DNA from: Flavobacteriales bacterium
Lineage (GTDB): Bacteria > Bacteroidota > Bacteroidia > Flavobacteriales_F > PHOS-HE28
DNA length: 64,000 nucleotides
Assembly: GCA_016704485.1 (NCBI GenBank)
Contig: JADJAA010000002.1
Span: forward strand, 1,054,001-1,118,000
Reading direction: 5' to 3'
A program made the translations under genes and the position numbers. A model generated the notes under the pieces. It searched no databases, was not told the DNA's origin, and saw only the letters and a list, made by a program, of their open reading frames with translations. This document shows positions 54,294-63,543 of this stretch, one piece after another; the stretch's first letter is position 1, and each line of letters starts with the position of its first letter.

Positions 54294-55835
54294 TCACTTC
54301 GCCACGGAAACAGATCGGCGTTCGCGGATCACGGTGATCTTCACTTGTCCGGGATAGGTCATCTCGTTCATGATCCGATCAGCGATCTGCATGCTTAGTT
54401 CATCCGTTTGTGCATCGTTCATACGCTCGCTTTCCACCATTACGCGTAACTCACGTCCAGCTTGGATAGCGAATGCTTTCGTAACGCCGTTATAGCTCAA
54501 CGCAATGCTCTCCAGATCTTTCAGACGCTGGATATACGCTTCGGTTGCCTCACGTCGCGCTCCAGGCCGTGCTCCGCTGATCGCATCACACGCTTGTACT
54601 ATGGGTGACAACAATGTGGTCATCTCGATCTCATCATGGTGCGCACCAATGGCATTGCACACATCGGGTTTCTCACCATACTTCTCGGCAAGCTTCATAC
54701 CCAGGATAGCATGCGGTAATTCTGGATCCTCGTCGGGTACTTTTCCAATATCATGGAGCAAACCTGCGCGTTTTGCGGCTTTAGGATTCAGTCCCAATTC
54801 ACTCGCCATGATAGCGCTCAAATTGGCAACTTCACGGCTGTGCTGCAAGAGATTCTGTCCGTAGGAGCTGCGGTACTTCATGCGGCCGACCATGCGGATC
54901 AGTTCGTTGTGGAGTCCGTGAATGCCTAAGTCGATACACGTGCGTTTGCCAACCTCCATGATCTCTTCCTCCAAATGCTTTTTGGTCTTGGAAACGATCT
55001 CTTCGATACGCGCCGGATGGATACGCCCATCCTTCACCAACTGATGCAAGGACAAACGTGCGATCTCACGACGTACGGAATCGAAACAGCTTAAGATGAT
55101 CGCGCCGGGCGTATCATCCACAATGATCTCCACGCCTGTTGCTTCCTCCAACGCTCTGATATTCCGTCCCTCTCGCCCAATGATCCGGCCTTTGTGCTCG
55201 TCATTCTCAATGTGGAAGACACTCACTGAATTCTCAACAGCATGCTCAGTCGCAACGCGCTGTATCGTTTGGATCACGATCTTCTTCGCCTCCTTATTGG
55301 CGGTCAATTTGGCTTCTTCGGTAATGTCCTTGATGGTTGACATAGCGGCTGTTCGCGCTTCATCACGCAAGCTTTCAACCAGTTGTTTCTTGGCATCATC
55401 TGCATTCAATCCGCTGATATTCTCCAGCTGATCCACCTGTTTCTGGTGCATTTTATCCATCTCCTCTCGGCGCTTGTCCAGACCGATCACCTTCTGCTCC
55501 AACTCTTCTTTCAAGCGCTCCAGCTGCTTGTCCTTATTCACCACTTCCTGGTGTTGGCGGCTTAGTTGTTGCTCACGCTGCTTGGCCTTGTCCTGACTTT
55601 GGATCAACTGCCGCTCACGCTCGCGAACTTCTTTCTCGTGCTCTTCCTTCAGTTCCAGGAACTTCTCCTTGGCCTGTACGATCTTTTCTTTCTTGAGCGC
55701 TTCACCTTCAGCCTCGGCTTCCTTCAGAATGCCGGTAGCTTGCTTTTTGTTCGCGTTGTTCAGGGCTACGAATGCTATGCCTCCGCCAGCCAATATGCCT
55801 CCCAAGAGACCTACTAAAATGCTTATGATGTCCAT
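54294..55835 (-). CDS. rny: Ribonuclease Y
   Basis: The 513-residue protein has an N-terminal transmembrane helix (ILVGLLGGILAGGGIAFVAL), a long coiled-coil up to about residue 200, a KH domain (GRIIGREGRNIRALEEATGVEIIVDDTPGAI) and an HD domain with HDIGKVPDE and the metal-binding residues further on (AHHDEIE). It is a membrane-bound endoribonuclease that starts mRNA decay. In Bacteroidota it is usually encoded beside zapA, as here (70 bases between them). Length is normal. Confidence 0.97.
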   Translation of the reverse strand: MDIISILVGLLGGILAGGGIAFVALNNANKKQATGILKEAEAEGEALKKEKIVQAKEKFLELKEEHEKEVRERERQLIQSQDKAKQREQQLSRQHQEVVNKDKQLERLKEELEQKVIGLDKRREEMDKMHQKQVDQLENISGLNADDAKKQLVESLRDEARTAAMSTIKDITEEAKLTANKEAKKIVIQTIQRVATEHAVENSVSVFHIENDEHKGRIIGREGRNIRALEEATGVEIIVDDTPGAIILSCFDSVRREIARLSLHQLVKDGRIHPARIEEIVSKTKKHLEEEIMEVGKRTCIDLGIHGLHNELIRMVGRMKYRSSYGQNLLQHSREVANLSAIMASELGLNPKAAKRAGLLHDIGKVPDEDPELPHAILGMKLAEKYGEKPDVCNAIGAHHDEIEMTTLLSPIVQACDAISGARPGARREATEAYIQRLKDLESIALSYNGVTKAFAIQAGRELRVMVESERMNDAQTDELSMQIADRIMNEMTYPGQVKITVIRERRSVSVAK

Positions 55836-55905
55836 TTGTCCACGTTGTTTTTAAGTGGACCAAACGCCTTTTACAAAGCACACAGAAAGGGAACCAGAAC
55901 AGGTG

Positions 55906-56193
55906 TTACTCGCTAAGACCGGAGAGCATTTTTTCAATGGCCACCAATGCGTTCTCTGCATCGGTATCCGTTCGGGCTGCTGTGTTGTTAAGGGCCCGTA
56001 CGGTAACTTCCAAGGAAGCCATTGCTAATAGGTCCTGCTTGTCGGTCATAGGATAACCTGCCTTCAAGCGGGCAATGCTTTCATTGATCTCATCTACGGC
56101 CTTGCGCACATTCTCTTCCTCCGACCTATCAATGGTCAATGGATATGCGCGGCCTGCTAGCTCCACTCTAATGGATCGTTCTTCCATGGTCAT
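55906..56193 (-). CDS. zapA: Cell division protein ZapA
   Basis: The 95-residue protein has the ZapA pattern: a short strand RVELAGRAYPLTIDRSEEENVRKAVDEINE followed by a long helix with DLLAMASLEVTVRALNN and a short tail. ZapA binds FtsZ and supports the Z ring. It overlaps the upstream coiled-coil gene by 4 bases and lies 70 bases before rny. In related genomes pheT often precedes these genes; here an M23 peptidase gene is divergent instead. Confidence 0.9.
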   Translation of the reverse strand: MTMEERSIRVELAGRAYPLTIDRSEEENVRKAVDEINESIARLKAGYPMTDKQDLLAMASLEVTVRALNNTAARTDTDAENALVAIEKMLSGLSE

Positions 56194-56489
56194 TTACCTC
56201 CCGTTTCAGTGCCTAAAAGCGCTAAGCAGCGGTCAATTTCAAGTACCAGTTCATCGATCCGTTCATTCGTTCCCGTCCCGCTCTCCCCAACCTGGGGTTT
56301 AGCTTTTCGGAGGCCTTCATTCTCCCGTTCCAGTTCAGCAACACGCGCTTTAAGCACTTCGGTCATCCGTTGATGATCATGTGCTTCTTTCTCCAGATCC
56401 GATGCTCGCTCCTTCAAGGCATGTTGATCCCGGATCAGCCGGGTAACGTGGTCTTTGATGGAGTTGATGCGATCAGCGAACGTGTTCAT
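56190..56489 (-). CDS. Small coiled-coil protein, ZapB-like
   Basis: The 99-residue protein starts at the ATG at 56489; the frame is open up to 56624, but this part is not helical. It is nearly all heptad coiled-coil (RINSIKDHVTRLIRDQHALKERASDLEKEAHDHQ, AELERENEGLRKA) with a short C-terminal helix (RIDELVLEIDRCLALLG). The overlap with zapA suggests a division role like that of ZapB, but this is inference from position and coiled-coil length only. Confidence 0.75.
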   Translation of the reverse strand: MNTFADRINSIKDHVTRLIRDQHALKERASDLEKEAHDHQRMTEVLKARVAELERENEGLRKAKPQVGESGTGTNERIDELVLEIDRCLALLGTETGGK

Positions 56490-56683
56490 ATACTGGACCG
56501 GGGGTCCGAAATTGGTCCAGCGCCAAATATAGACCTGCTTTTGCGTTACAGCACGTGTTTTGTTTGAACGCGACCATGTTGACGGGCGTGGGTCATTGTA
56601 GCTGGATACGAACGATACCAGCAATAGCTTCGCGGAAATTCAATTCCCCAGTGATCCCACAGATCTACTAATTGACCTATAAA

Positions 56684-58411
56684 ATGATTTCAATTAAGAG
56701 CAATAATATACTGATCATCATTTACTTATTACCTTTTGCTTCAAGTGCCCAAGGTCCAGTTCCGTCTCCCAAATATATCAACCCGATGGATATTCCTGTA
56801 GCACTTTCCGGCAACTTCATGGAGCCCCGCAACAACCATTTTCACAGTGGTCTGGATATGCGTACAGGCGGGGTTGAGGGTGTTCCGGTCCGAGCGGTTG
56901 CAGATGGTTGGGTTTCACGAATTAAAATAAGCCCGTGGGGCTATGGCAAGGCGGTCTACATTGAGCACAACGACGGACTTACGACAGTTTACGGCCATTT
57001 ATCGGTGTTGACAGGTACCGTTGGAGCCGCTTGTGCGGATGCGCAATACCGAACCAAGGACTTCAGCATTGACCAGTATCTGGAAAAGAATGTATTACCC
57101 TTGAAACAAGGTGAGGTCTTTGCACTTAGCGGAAATTCAGGAGGCAGTGGCGGACCACATTTACATTTCGAGATACGGAATGGAGCGCAACATGCCCTGG
57201 ACCCTCAAGCATTAGGCATCAAGGTCAAGGACACCACCCAGCCGGAGATCATCGGCGTACGCCTCTATCCCCTTGCAGATAGCAGCAGAGTTGGCCCCTA
57301 CCCGGCCCGTTCATTGGGTTTTCCGGTACAGGGCAATTCGGGGAAATACGGATTGAAACCAGGTGATGCTCCCATTGCATACGGTACCGTGGGATTGGCG
57401 ATACATACGTTGGACCGCTATGATGACAGCGGCGCCAAATTCGGAGTACGCAAGATCGAACTATACGTGGACAGCGTAAAGGCGTTCTCAGCCAATTTTG
57501 ATCATATCGACTTCAACACCACGCGGTATTGCAATGCACAACTGGACGGTGAGCTATACAAGGCCAATAAGATGGAATACCACCGGTGCTACAAACTACC
57601 CAACAATAAACTCGACATTTATGGTAAAGAGCAGCTACAAGGCCGGATCACCACACAGCCCGGCAAGGAACATCATATCCGATCCGTTGTGATCGATGCG
57701 AACGGTAACCGATCTGAATTGACATTCATGCTGAAGGGTGCTACGGCATCCGAAAGTATCACCTGGCCAACCACCACGCCCATTGGAAGTCTATTACGCT
57801 ATGACAGTGAGAATGTAATGGCCGAAGCAGGCGTGCGCTTGACACTTCCTGCACTTGCTCTATACGAGGATGCCTATGTCCATTACGAGCGCAAGGACGC
57901 ACCATCAAATGCGATAACACCATTACATGTGCTGCACGATGCGCATACACCGATCCAAAGCTATTGCACGTTGGAACTCGACCTACCTGCCGAACTTCCA
58001 CAGGAGCTACGGGCCAAGGCGCTGATCGTATCCATCGGGTCTGGCGGCAAGCCTAGTGCGGAAGGTGGCACGGTAGCAGGCGGAACCATCACGACCAAGG
58101 TCCGCAGTTTTGGTACATACACCGTTATGATCGATACGGTTCCACCGACCATAAGGAACGTGGACCTTCGTGCGAATATGAGCGGACGCTCTGGCTTTAC
58201 ATTGAAGATCGCGGATGATCTTTCGGGTATTGACACATTCAAAGCCTCTATCAATGGCAATTGGATCCTAATGGACTATGATCCGAAGACCAATCGGCTT
58301 GTTCACAATTTCGATACCCATACCAAGGCTTCCGGCAAGAAGAACTTAGTAGTCGAAGTATCCGATGATCGCGGGAACACGTCCAAGTTCGAGATGGAAT
58401 TTGACCGATAA
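56684..58411 (+). CDS. Secreted M23 metallopeptidase
   Basis: The 575-residue protein has a short signal peptide (ILIIIYLLPFASSAQ). The LytM domain lies at about residues 40-170. It has HFHSGLDMR with zinc ligands His54 and Asp58, YGHLSV (His105) and GGPHLHFEIRNG with His159 and His161. After it come about 400 residues of beta-sandwich repeats, with no T9SS sorting signal at the end. It probably cuts peptidoglycan cross-links or is a surface peptidase. It is divergent from the coiled-coil/zapA/rny genes. I start it at the ATG at 56684; a TTG at 56672 is also in frame. Confidence 0.9.
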   Translation: MISIKSNNILIIIYLLPFASSAQGPVPSPKYINPMDIPVALSGNFMEPRNNHFHSGLDMRTGGVEGVPVRAVADGWVSRIKISPWGYGKAVYIEHNDGLTTVYGHLSVLTGTVGAACADAQYRTKDFSIDQYLEKNVLPLKQGEVFALSGNSGGSGGPHLHFEIRNGAQHALDPQALGIKVKDTTQPEIIGVRLYPLADSSRVGPYPARSLGFPVQGNSGKYGLKPGDAPIAYGTVGLAIHTLDRYDDSGAKFGVRKIELYVDSVKAFSANFDHIDFNTTRYCNAQLDGELYKANKMEYHRCYKLPNNKLDIYGKEQLQGRITTQPGKEHHIRSVVIDANGNRSELTFMLKGATASESITWPTTTPIGSLLRYDSENVMAEAGVRLTLPALALYEDAYVHYERKDAPSNAITPLHVLHDAHTPIQSYCTLELDLPAELPQELRAKALIVSIGSGGKPSAEGGTVAGGTITTKVRSFGTYTVMIDTVPPTIRNVDLRANMSGRSGFTLKIADDLSGIDTFKASINGNWILMDYDPKTNRLVHNFDTHTKASGKKNLVVEVSDDRGNTSKFEMEFDR

Positions 58412-58540
58412 CGAGTTGGCCTATTAGCGCTCCAACTCTTAAAATTTCAAAAGATCTTTACTCTAGATCTGACTTAGCGTGAATTCATGTGTCGAAGATC
58501 CACCGTTCCGGAATTCACCGAACGGACCAAGCTCGACCTT

Positions 58541-59197
58541 ATGAAACGCGCCCTCATCATTAGTGGCTTTGCTCTTACCCTTATCGGTTATGCAGCCAAA
58601 CCAACTGAGCATTTACCTAGAAAGTTCAAAGCATCATCCACGCAGGATGCAGCTGACCTCCGCAGCGGAGACATTCTATTCCAGACTATGCCAGGTGGCC
58701 AAAGCGAGGCGATCGCATTAGCAACAGGAAGTAAGTGGACACACGTGGGCATCGTGTTCAAGGAGAACGAAGAATGGATCGTGTACGAAGCAGTAGGTCC
58801 TGTAAAAGCCACTCCTCTGGATGAATGGGTGAAGCAAGGTGACCATGGCCATTTCGCGGCGAAGCGCTTGAAACTGGCGGATGAGAAATTGGGCCCGGAA
58901 GCAATCGTAGCGCTGCGTGCTGGCGCCGACCGCTTCATGGGAATAGCCTACGACCGGCAATTCGGCTGGAGCGATGAGACCATCTATTGTTCGGAGCTTG
59001 TTTGGAAAATGTATGCCGACGCATTGAACATTGAATTGTGTTCGCCTAAGCCAATGCGCGACCATGTTCTCGGAAGCGAGGTTGTTCAACGAACAATGAA
59101 GGAACGATACGGGAGCGCACCGCCATTGGATGAACTGATGATCGGCCCAGGCGCTCTATTCGATTGTCCCCTTCTTGTTACCGTACTTGAAAAGTAG
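58541..59197 (+). CDS. YiiX/YebB-like permuted NlpC/P60 hydrolase
   Basis: The 218-residue protein has a signal peptide (ALIISGFALTLIGYAAK). The permuted papain-like order has the His first, in GSKWTHVGIVF (His68), and the Cys later, in ETIYCSELVWKMY (Cys150), with LRSGDILFQTMPGG before. Such enzymes hydrolyse amide or ester bonds in the envelope (YiiX/LRAT-like group). I chose the ATG at 58541 over the 58487 start because the signal peptide begins there. The GDPD lipoprotein gene follows after 27 bases. Confidence 0.85.
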   Translation: MKRALIISGFALTLIGYAAKPTEHLPRKFKASSTQDAADLRSGDILFQTMPGGQSEAIALATGSKWTHVGIVFKENEEWIVYEAVGPVKATPLDEWVKQGDHGHFAAKRLKLADEKLGPEAIVALRAGADRFMGIAYDRQFGWSDETIYCSELVWKMYADALNIELCSPKPMRDHVLGSEVVQRTMKERYGSAPPLDELMIGPGALFDCPLLVTVLEK

Positions 59198-59224
59198 CAG
59201 GTGCGCTGTAGTTTCGGCCTCGTA

Positions 59225-60001
59225 ATGCGCGTGTTGAACCTGGTACTTGTCCTAGCTCTCCTAACCGGATGCGGTATGCCGAAAAGTGAGGGAACCCTCC
59301 GGATCGGGCATGGTGGCTCAGGTACGAATAGCCCTTATCCAATGAACTCGGAAGCGGCCTTACTCAATGGGCTTGCCAATGGAATGGATGGCATTGAGCT
59401 GGATGTACAGCTGACCGCGGACAGTGTGCTGGTGGCCTATCACCCGGAACTTCTCCAAGACCTAACGGCTTGCACCGGGAAAGTGAACTCAATGTCTTGG
59501 ACAGAATTGCAGCGCTGCCCGAATGTGAATGAAGCCGATAGTCCATTTCCGATCGTTCGGCTGGACCAGCTACTTCCCGCACTGGCGCTGAAATACCCGA
59601 ATGCAGACTTCACGCTGGATTGCAAGTTATTCGCACACGGTGAGTGGTGGCATTATCTACGCACGTATACACGCGCATTGAGCCGTCTGAACGGTAAGCT
59701 CAGCAACAAACTCGTCGTTGAATGCCAGGTTGAGGACTTCCTCCGCCTTGTTCAACTTGAAGCACCCGATATACCGCTCTATGTCTATGGCTCAGATGTG
59801 GAAGCATCCATCCGCCGGGCGGCCACGTCACATTTTACCGGGGTCACTATGAGCGTGAACCACCTTGGACGTGACGATGTTACGATGGCACACGAATTAG
59901 GCCTCAAGGTATCGGCCTTCAATGTAAGCGGCTATTGGAGCCGACGGAAAGCGTTGCTAGCTGGAGTGGACCGGATCCAGTTCGACGATATCAGCTATTG
60001 A
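59225..60001 (+). CDS. Glycerophosphodiester phosphodiesterase (GDPD) lipoprotein
   Basis: The 258-residue protein has a lipobox in LALLTGCGM, so it is anchored to a membrane outside the cytoplasm. The GDPD TIM barrel has RIGHGGSG in place of the usual HRG start, MDGIELDVQLTADSVLVAYHPELL with the metal ligands, FTLDCKL and a final VDRIQFDD. The H-G-G variant is common in Bacteroidota members. It should split glycerophosphodiesters into alcohol and glycerol-3-phosphate. A GTG at 59201 is in frame but gives no lipobox spacing advantage. Confidence 0.88.
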   Translation: MRVLNLVLVLALLTGCGMPKSEGTLRIGHGGSGTNSPYPMNSEAALLNGLANGMDGIELDVQLTADSVLVAYHPELLQDLTACTGKVNSMSWTELQRCPNVNEADSPFPIVRLDQLLPALALKYPNADFTLDCKLFAHGEWWHYLRTYTRALSRLNGKLSNKLVVECQVEDFLRLVQLEAPDIPLYVYGSDVEASIRRAATSHFTGVTMSVNHLGRDDVTMAHELGLKVSAFNVSGYWSRRKALLAGVDRIQFDDISY

Positions 60002-60026
60002 ATTGGTGCGCAAGCGTGTGAAGTGG

Positions 60027-60121
60027 TTACCACGGATCCACACGGATGAACACAGATAAGTCCGCCTAACGGCGGCCCCATCCTCCCAGCATCCGTGTGG
60101 ATCCGTGTCCATCCGTGGTAA
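60027..60121. repeat. Long inverted repeat (CACGGATCCACACGGATG arms)
   Basis: The arm CACGGATCCACACGGATG (60031-60048) has its exact reverse complement at 60090-60107. Outer arms TTACCACGGAT (60027-60037) and ATCCGTGGTAA (60111-60121) pair as well. The right end is followed by AAAAAAA. It may act as a terminator for both flanking convergent genes, or be a dispersed repeat. Confidence 0.75.
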
Positions 60122-60181
60122 AAAAAGTGCGACAACAAAGCGTCCAACGGACGCTGAAAGATGACCGCGATGCCCTTCGGA

Positions 60182-61972
60182 TCAAGGAGCCTTGATCAAT
60201 TCCAGCCCTTTCTGCTGCAACATAATGGCGTATTCATTGCGAAAACCATTCTCCGGCCCAGTGCTTGTCATACGGAAACCAGCGTACAATGGCACTGTTC
60301 GAATGCGATTGAAATGTGCAGCGAATGATCTCCCTTGCGTCATCAATGCCATTCCATAGTACATGGTCGCATCGAAACCCATCAACGCATATTCATCCAC
60401 ATCGGTATGAAAGGTCTCACGGAATTTGCTCGTGAATGCGATCAGCCTTGGATCATGAGGGTCCGCGAAACTGCCACTTGCGAATAAAAAACCAAGTTCA
60501 TCCAGATCTATGGCGGCAATACTGGCATTCTGCAACCAGCTCTCCATCCCTACGACAATGATCCGGTATTTTGTTGCCTGTTGCTTCAGGAATCCCACCA
60601 GCGCTGTTGAAAATTCAACATCGTTGAAAGGAGCAACGATCACATTCAGTTTCGCTTCATCAAATTTCGTGAGAAGCTTCTTGAGATCACGCTTCACGCT
60701 ATTCACCACAAGTACACTATCCCGCAGTTTAGTTGGTTGGGAAGCCAATGCACTTTGCAATGAACTTTGCATTTGATCCTGTAAGGAATTGTCCGCCTTC
60801 ACATCGGCACGTACCAGGATCACATTATCCCGTGAATGGCGTTGAGCCACGTAGCGGGCGGAATGTCGCACCATATCGGTGCTCGTTGGCGTGATCTTAC
60901 TGACAATTGAATTTCCGAGGATCATGCGCACGCTCTGCGGCACTGGACAGACAATATGTGAACGCGTTGCGACCCGCGCCAATTGTTCTATTGCAGTGCG
61001 ATGAAATGGTCCGATGAATAGATCGGTCCGTGCAATGTCCGGATCACGAAGCACGGCTGTCCACCGATCCTGCCCATCGCCCATATCCTTCACGACAACT
61101 TCCGCATTAAGTCCCATATTCTGCAAGGAATCCAAGGCCAACTTGGCTCCCGCATAGAACTGCGCAGCAATTCTGGTGGGTTCGTAATACCGGCCTTCGG
61201 AATGCACTGAAGCCAGTGTACTATCATTCTTTCCGATCGAGAATGGCAATAAAAAAGTGATCTTGTAGTGTTCTAGATCAGGCGCGTTCGCCAATGGATC
61301 AGGATCAACTTTGTTCAGGAATGGTTTTCCGGTTCCGGGTTCAACAGGAATGTAGACCGTATCACCTGCTTTCAATCCGGCTGGCAATCCGCCGTTCACC
61401 TCCTTGATCGCATCAACGGTAACATTGAAGCGCTTTCCAAGAGCAAAGACCGTTTCGCCCGGCTGTACCAAATGCGTTAGTGTATTGGGCGGAGATGCTG
61501 GTCGCGATGCTGCTTCTGTACTTCCTTGATATTTCACAACGGGGATAACGATGTCCATGCCTGGACGGATCCCGGAATTCACCTGCGGATTGCGCGACAT
61601 CAGTTCATTGATATCCACGCCGTACTTCTTTGCTATTCCAAAAAGCGTTTCCTTCTTGGCAATGGTGTGCAACATCTCCCCATTGGCCTTCAGGTCCGGT
61701 GCATTCTTCGCCTCTTTGCGAATGATGGCATCTTTTGGCAGCAGTAGTTCACTGTCTATGGATAAACCATTTTCCGAGCCAGGATTTGAAGCAATGATCG
61801 CATCAATGGGAATGGCATAGCTCGTACTGATCGCGAACAAGGTCTGACCTGCGGTTACTTTATGGACCAAATAGGAACGGCCGTTCACCGTGCGTGTCTC
61901 TTGCGCATGCAACGTGGCCATACTTAGCAGTACGGCGAACACGATCGCTATGACCCTAATGATCACTCCCAT
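60182..61972 (-). CDS. LysM-repeat protein with periplasmic-binding (PBP1-like) domain
   Basis: The 596-residue protein has a signal peptide (VIAIVFAVLLSMATLHAQ) followed by three LysM motifs: LVHKVTAGQTLFAISTSYAIPIDAI, MLHTIAKKETLFGIAKKYGVDINEL and LTHLVQPGETVFALGKRFNVTVDAI. The last ~350 residues form a type I periplasmic-binding fold with AAQFYAGAKLALDSLQNMGLNAEVVVKD and DLFIGPFHRTAIEQLARVATRSHIVCPVP. It is likely a peptidoglycan-bound sensor or scaffold, without a recognised ligand. Its start overlaps the guaA stop by 10 bases, a neighbour order common in Bacteroidota. Confidence 0.9.
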   Translation of the reverse strand: MGVIIRVIAIVFAVLLSMATLHAQETRTVNGRSYLVHKVTAGQTLFAISTSYAIPIDAIIASNPGSENGLSIDSELLLPKDAIIRKEAKNAPDLKANGEMLHTIAKKETLFGIAKKYGVDINELMSRNPQVNSGIRPGMDIVIPVVKYQGSTEAASRPASPPNTLTHLVQPGETVFALGKRFNVTVDAIKEVNGGLPAGLKAGDTVYIPVEPGTGKPFLNKVDPDPLANAPDLEHYKITFLLPFSIGKNDSTLASVHSEGRYYEPTRIAAQFYAGAKLALDSLQNMGLNAEVVVKDMGDGQDRWTAVLRDPDIARTDLFIGPFHRTAIEQLARVATRSHIVCPVPQSVRMILGNSIVSKITPTSTDMVRHSARYVAQRHSRDNVILVRADVKADNSLQDQMQSSLQSALASQPTKLRDSVLVVNSVKRDLKKLLTKFDEAKLNVIVAPFNDVEFSTALVGFLKQQATKYRIIVVGMESWLQNASIAAIDLDELGFLFASGSFADPHDPRLIAFTSKFRETFHTDVDEYALMGFDATMYYGMALMTQGRSFAAHFNRIRTVPLYAGFRMTSTGPENGFRNEYAIMLQQKGLELIKAP

Positions 61973-63543
61973 TCAATGGTTGCCGGAGGTTTACTACTGA
62001 TGTCATACACCACGCGATTCACGCCGTGTACGCGATTGATGATGGCATTCGATATTCGTGCCAAGAACTCGTACGGTAGGTGACACCAATCGGCGGTCAT
62101 ACCATCCGTACTTGAAACAGCGCGCAAAGCAACAGCATTTTCATAGGTGCGTTCATCACCCATTACGCCAACGCTCTTTACCGGTAGCAGGATCGCACCC
62201 GCTTGCCAGACCGTATCATACAGGCCTTCATCCTTCAACCCTTGAATGAAAATGTGATCCACCTCTTGCAGCAATGCTACTTTTTCTGGTGTGATGTCAC
62301 CCAGGATCCTGATCGCCAATCCGGGACCAGGGAACGGATGCCTGCCGAGGATGTTCGGATCCAGACCCAACTCTTTACCTACCCTACGTACTTCGTCCTT
62401 GAACAAAAGTCGCAAGGGTTCGATCACCTTCAAGTTCATCCGAGCCGGTAGGCCACCAACGTTGTGATGACTTTTGATCGTCACACTAGGTCCGTTCACG
62501 CTCACACTCTCAATAACATCAGGGTAAATGGTGCCTTGTCCCAACCACTTGACATCAGTGATCCGTTTTGCTTCGGTATCGAATACATCGATGAACGTCT
62601 TACCAATGGCCTTCCGTTTTTCCTCGGGATCATCGAGTCCAGCCAATGCTGAATAGAACAGGTCCTTGGCATCGACCCCTTTGATATTCAACCCAAGGTG
62701 CTTATAGCTCTCCAGTACCGTATCGTATTCATTCTTACGCAACAGACCGTTATCCACGAAAATGCAATGCAACTGTTCACCAATTGCGCGATCCAACAAC
62801 AAGGCAGCGACCGAACTATCAACGCCGCCACTTAAGGCAAGCACCACTTTGTCCGTTCCGATCTCCTGCTGAAGGCGTTGCACGGTCTGTTCAACAAAAC
62901 TGTGCGGGGTCCAGTTCCCGGCACATTCACAGATACCGATCACAAAATTATGCAGCAGCTGCAAGCCATCCGTAGTGTGATAAACCTCCGGATGGAATTG
63001 TACGGCATAGGTAAGGTGATCTCCCAACGAGAACGCAGCGACGGGTACTTCCGGTGTGCTGGCAAGCACTTCCATGGCTTCGCTCGGAGCGGTTATAGTA
63101 TCTCCATGGCTCATCCAGACCTGTGTGCCTGCATCAATGCCATCGAATAAATGGCTGTCCCCGATGGTCGTTAGGTGTGCCCGTCCGTATTCACGTACAC
63201 TGGACCGCTCCACAGTGGCTCCGGTACGTTTGGCCAACAACTGCGCACCATAACAAACGCCAAGCACGGGCAACTTACCGAGGATCCCGGTGAGGTCTGG
63301 ATCAGGAGCACCAGGTTCATGAACGCTACTGGGGCTACCGCTGAGGATGACGCCTTTGATCGCTGGGTCACCAACGAATTGTTGCGCTTTACTGAAGGGA
63401 TGGATCTCGCAATACACGTTCAGTTCCCTGACCCGACGTGCTATGAGCTGGGTATACTGGGAACCGTGATCGAGGATCAGAATGGATTCTGGCAAAAGAG
63501 GGTTTCTTGCGCTTAGTGCTGCAAAGGGTGCCAAAAGTAACAT
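61963..63543 (-). CDS. guaA: GMP synthase (glutamine-hydrolysing)
   Basis: The protein has an amidotransferase domain with the nucleophile Cys97 in VLGVCYGAQLLA and His/Glu in VQFHPEVYHT, an ATP-pyrophosphatase domain with LALSGGVDSSVAALLL, and a C-terminal dimer domain ending TIEWE. It makes GMP from XMP with glutamine and ATP. The longest frame (526 residues) carries about 16 extra N-terminal residues compared with the usual start, ILILDHGSQYTQLIARRV. A TTG at 63495 would give MPESILILDHGSQ, close to family length, so the true start may be there. Confidence 0.97.
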   Translation of the reverse strand: MLLLAPFAALSARNPLLPESILILDHGSQYTQLIARRVRELNVYCEIHPFSKAQQFVGDPAIKGVILSGSPSSVHEPGAPDPDLTGILGKLPVLGVCYGAQLLAKRTGATVERSSVREYGRAHLTTIGDSHLFDGIDAGTQVWMSHGDTITAPSEAMEVLASTPEVPVAAFSLGDHLTYAVQFHPEVYHTTDGLQLLHNFVIGICECAGNWTPHSFVEQTVQRLQQEIGTDKVVLALSGGVDSSVAALLLDRAIGEQLHCIFVDNGLLRKNEYDTVLESYKHLGLNIKGVDAKDLFYSALAGLDDPEEKRKAIGKTFIDVFDTEAKRITDVKWLGQGTIYPDVIESVSVNGPSVTIKSHHNVGGLPARMNLKVIEPLRLLFKDEVRRVGKELGLDPNILGRHPFPGPGLAIRILGDITPEKVALLQEVDHIFIQGLKDEGLYDTVWQAGAILLPVKSVGVMGDERTYENAVALRAVSSTDGMTADWCHLPYEFLARISNAIINRVHGVNRVVYDISSKPPATIEWE

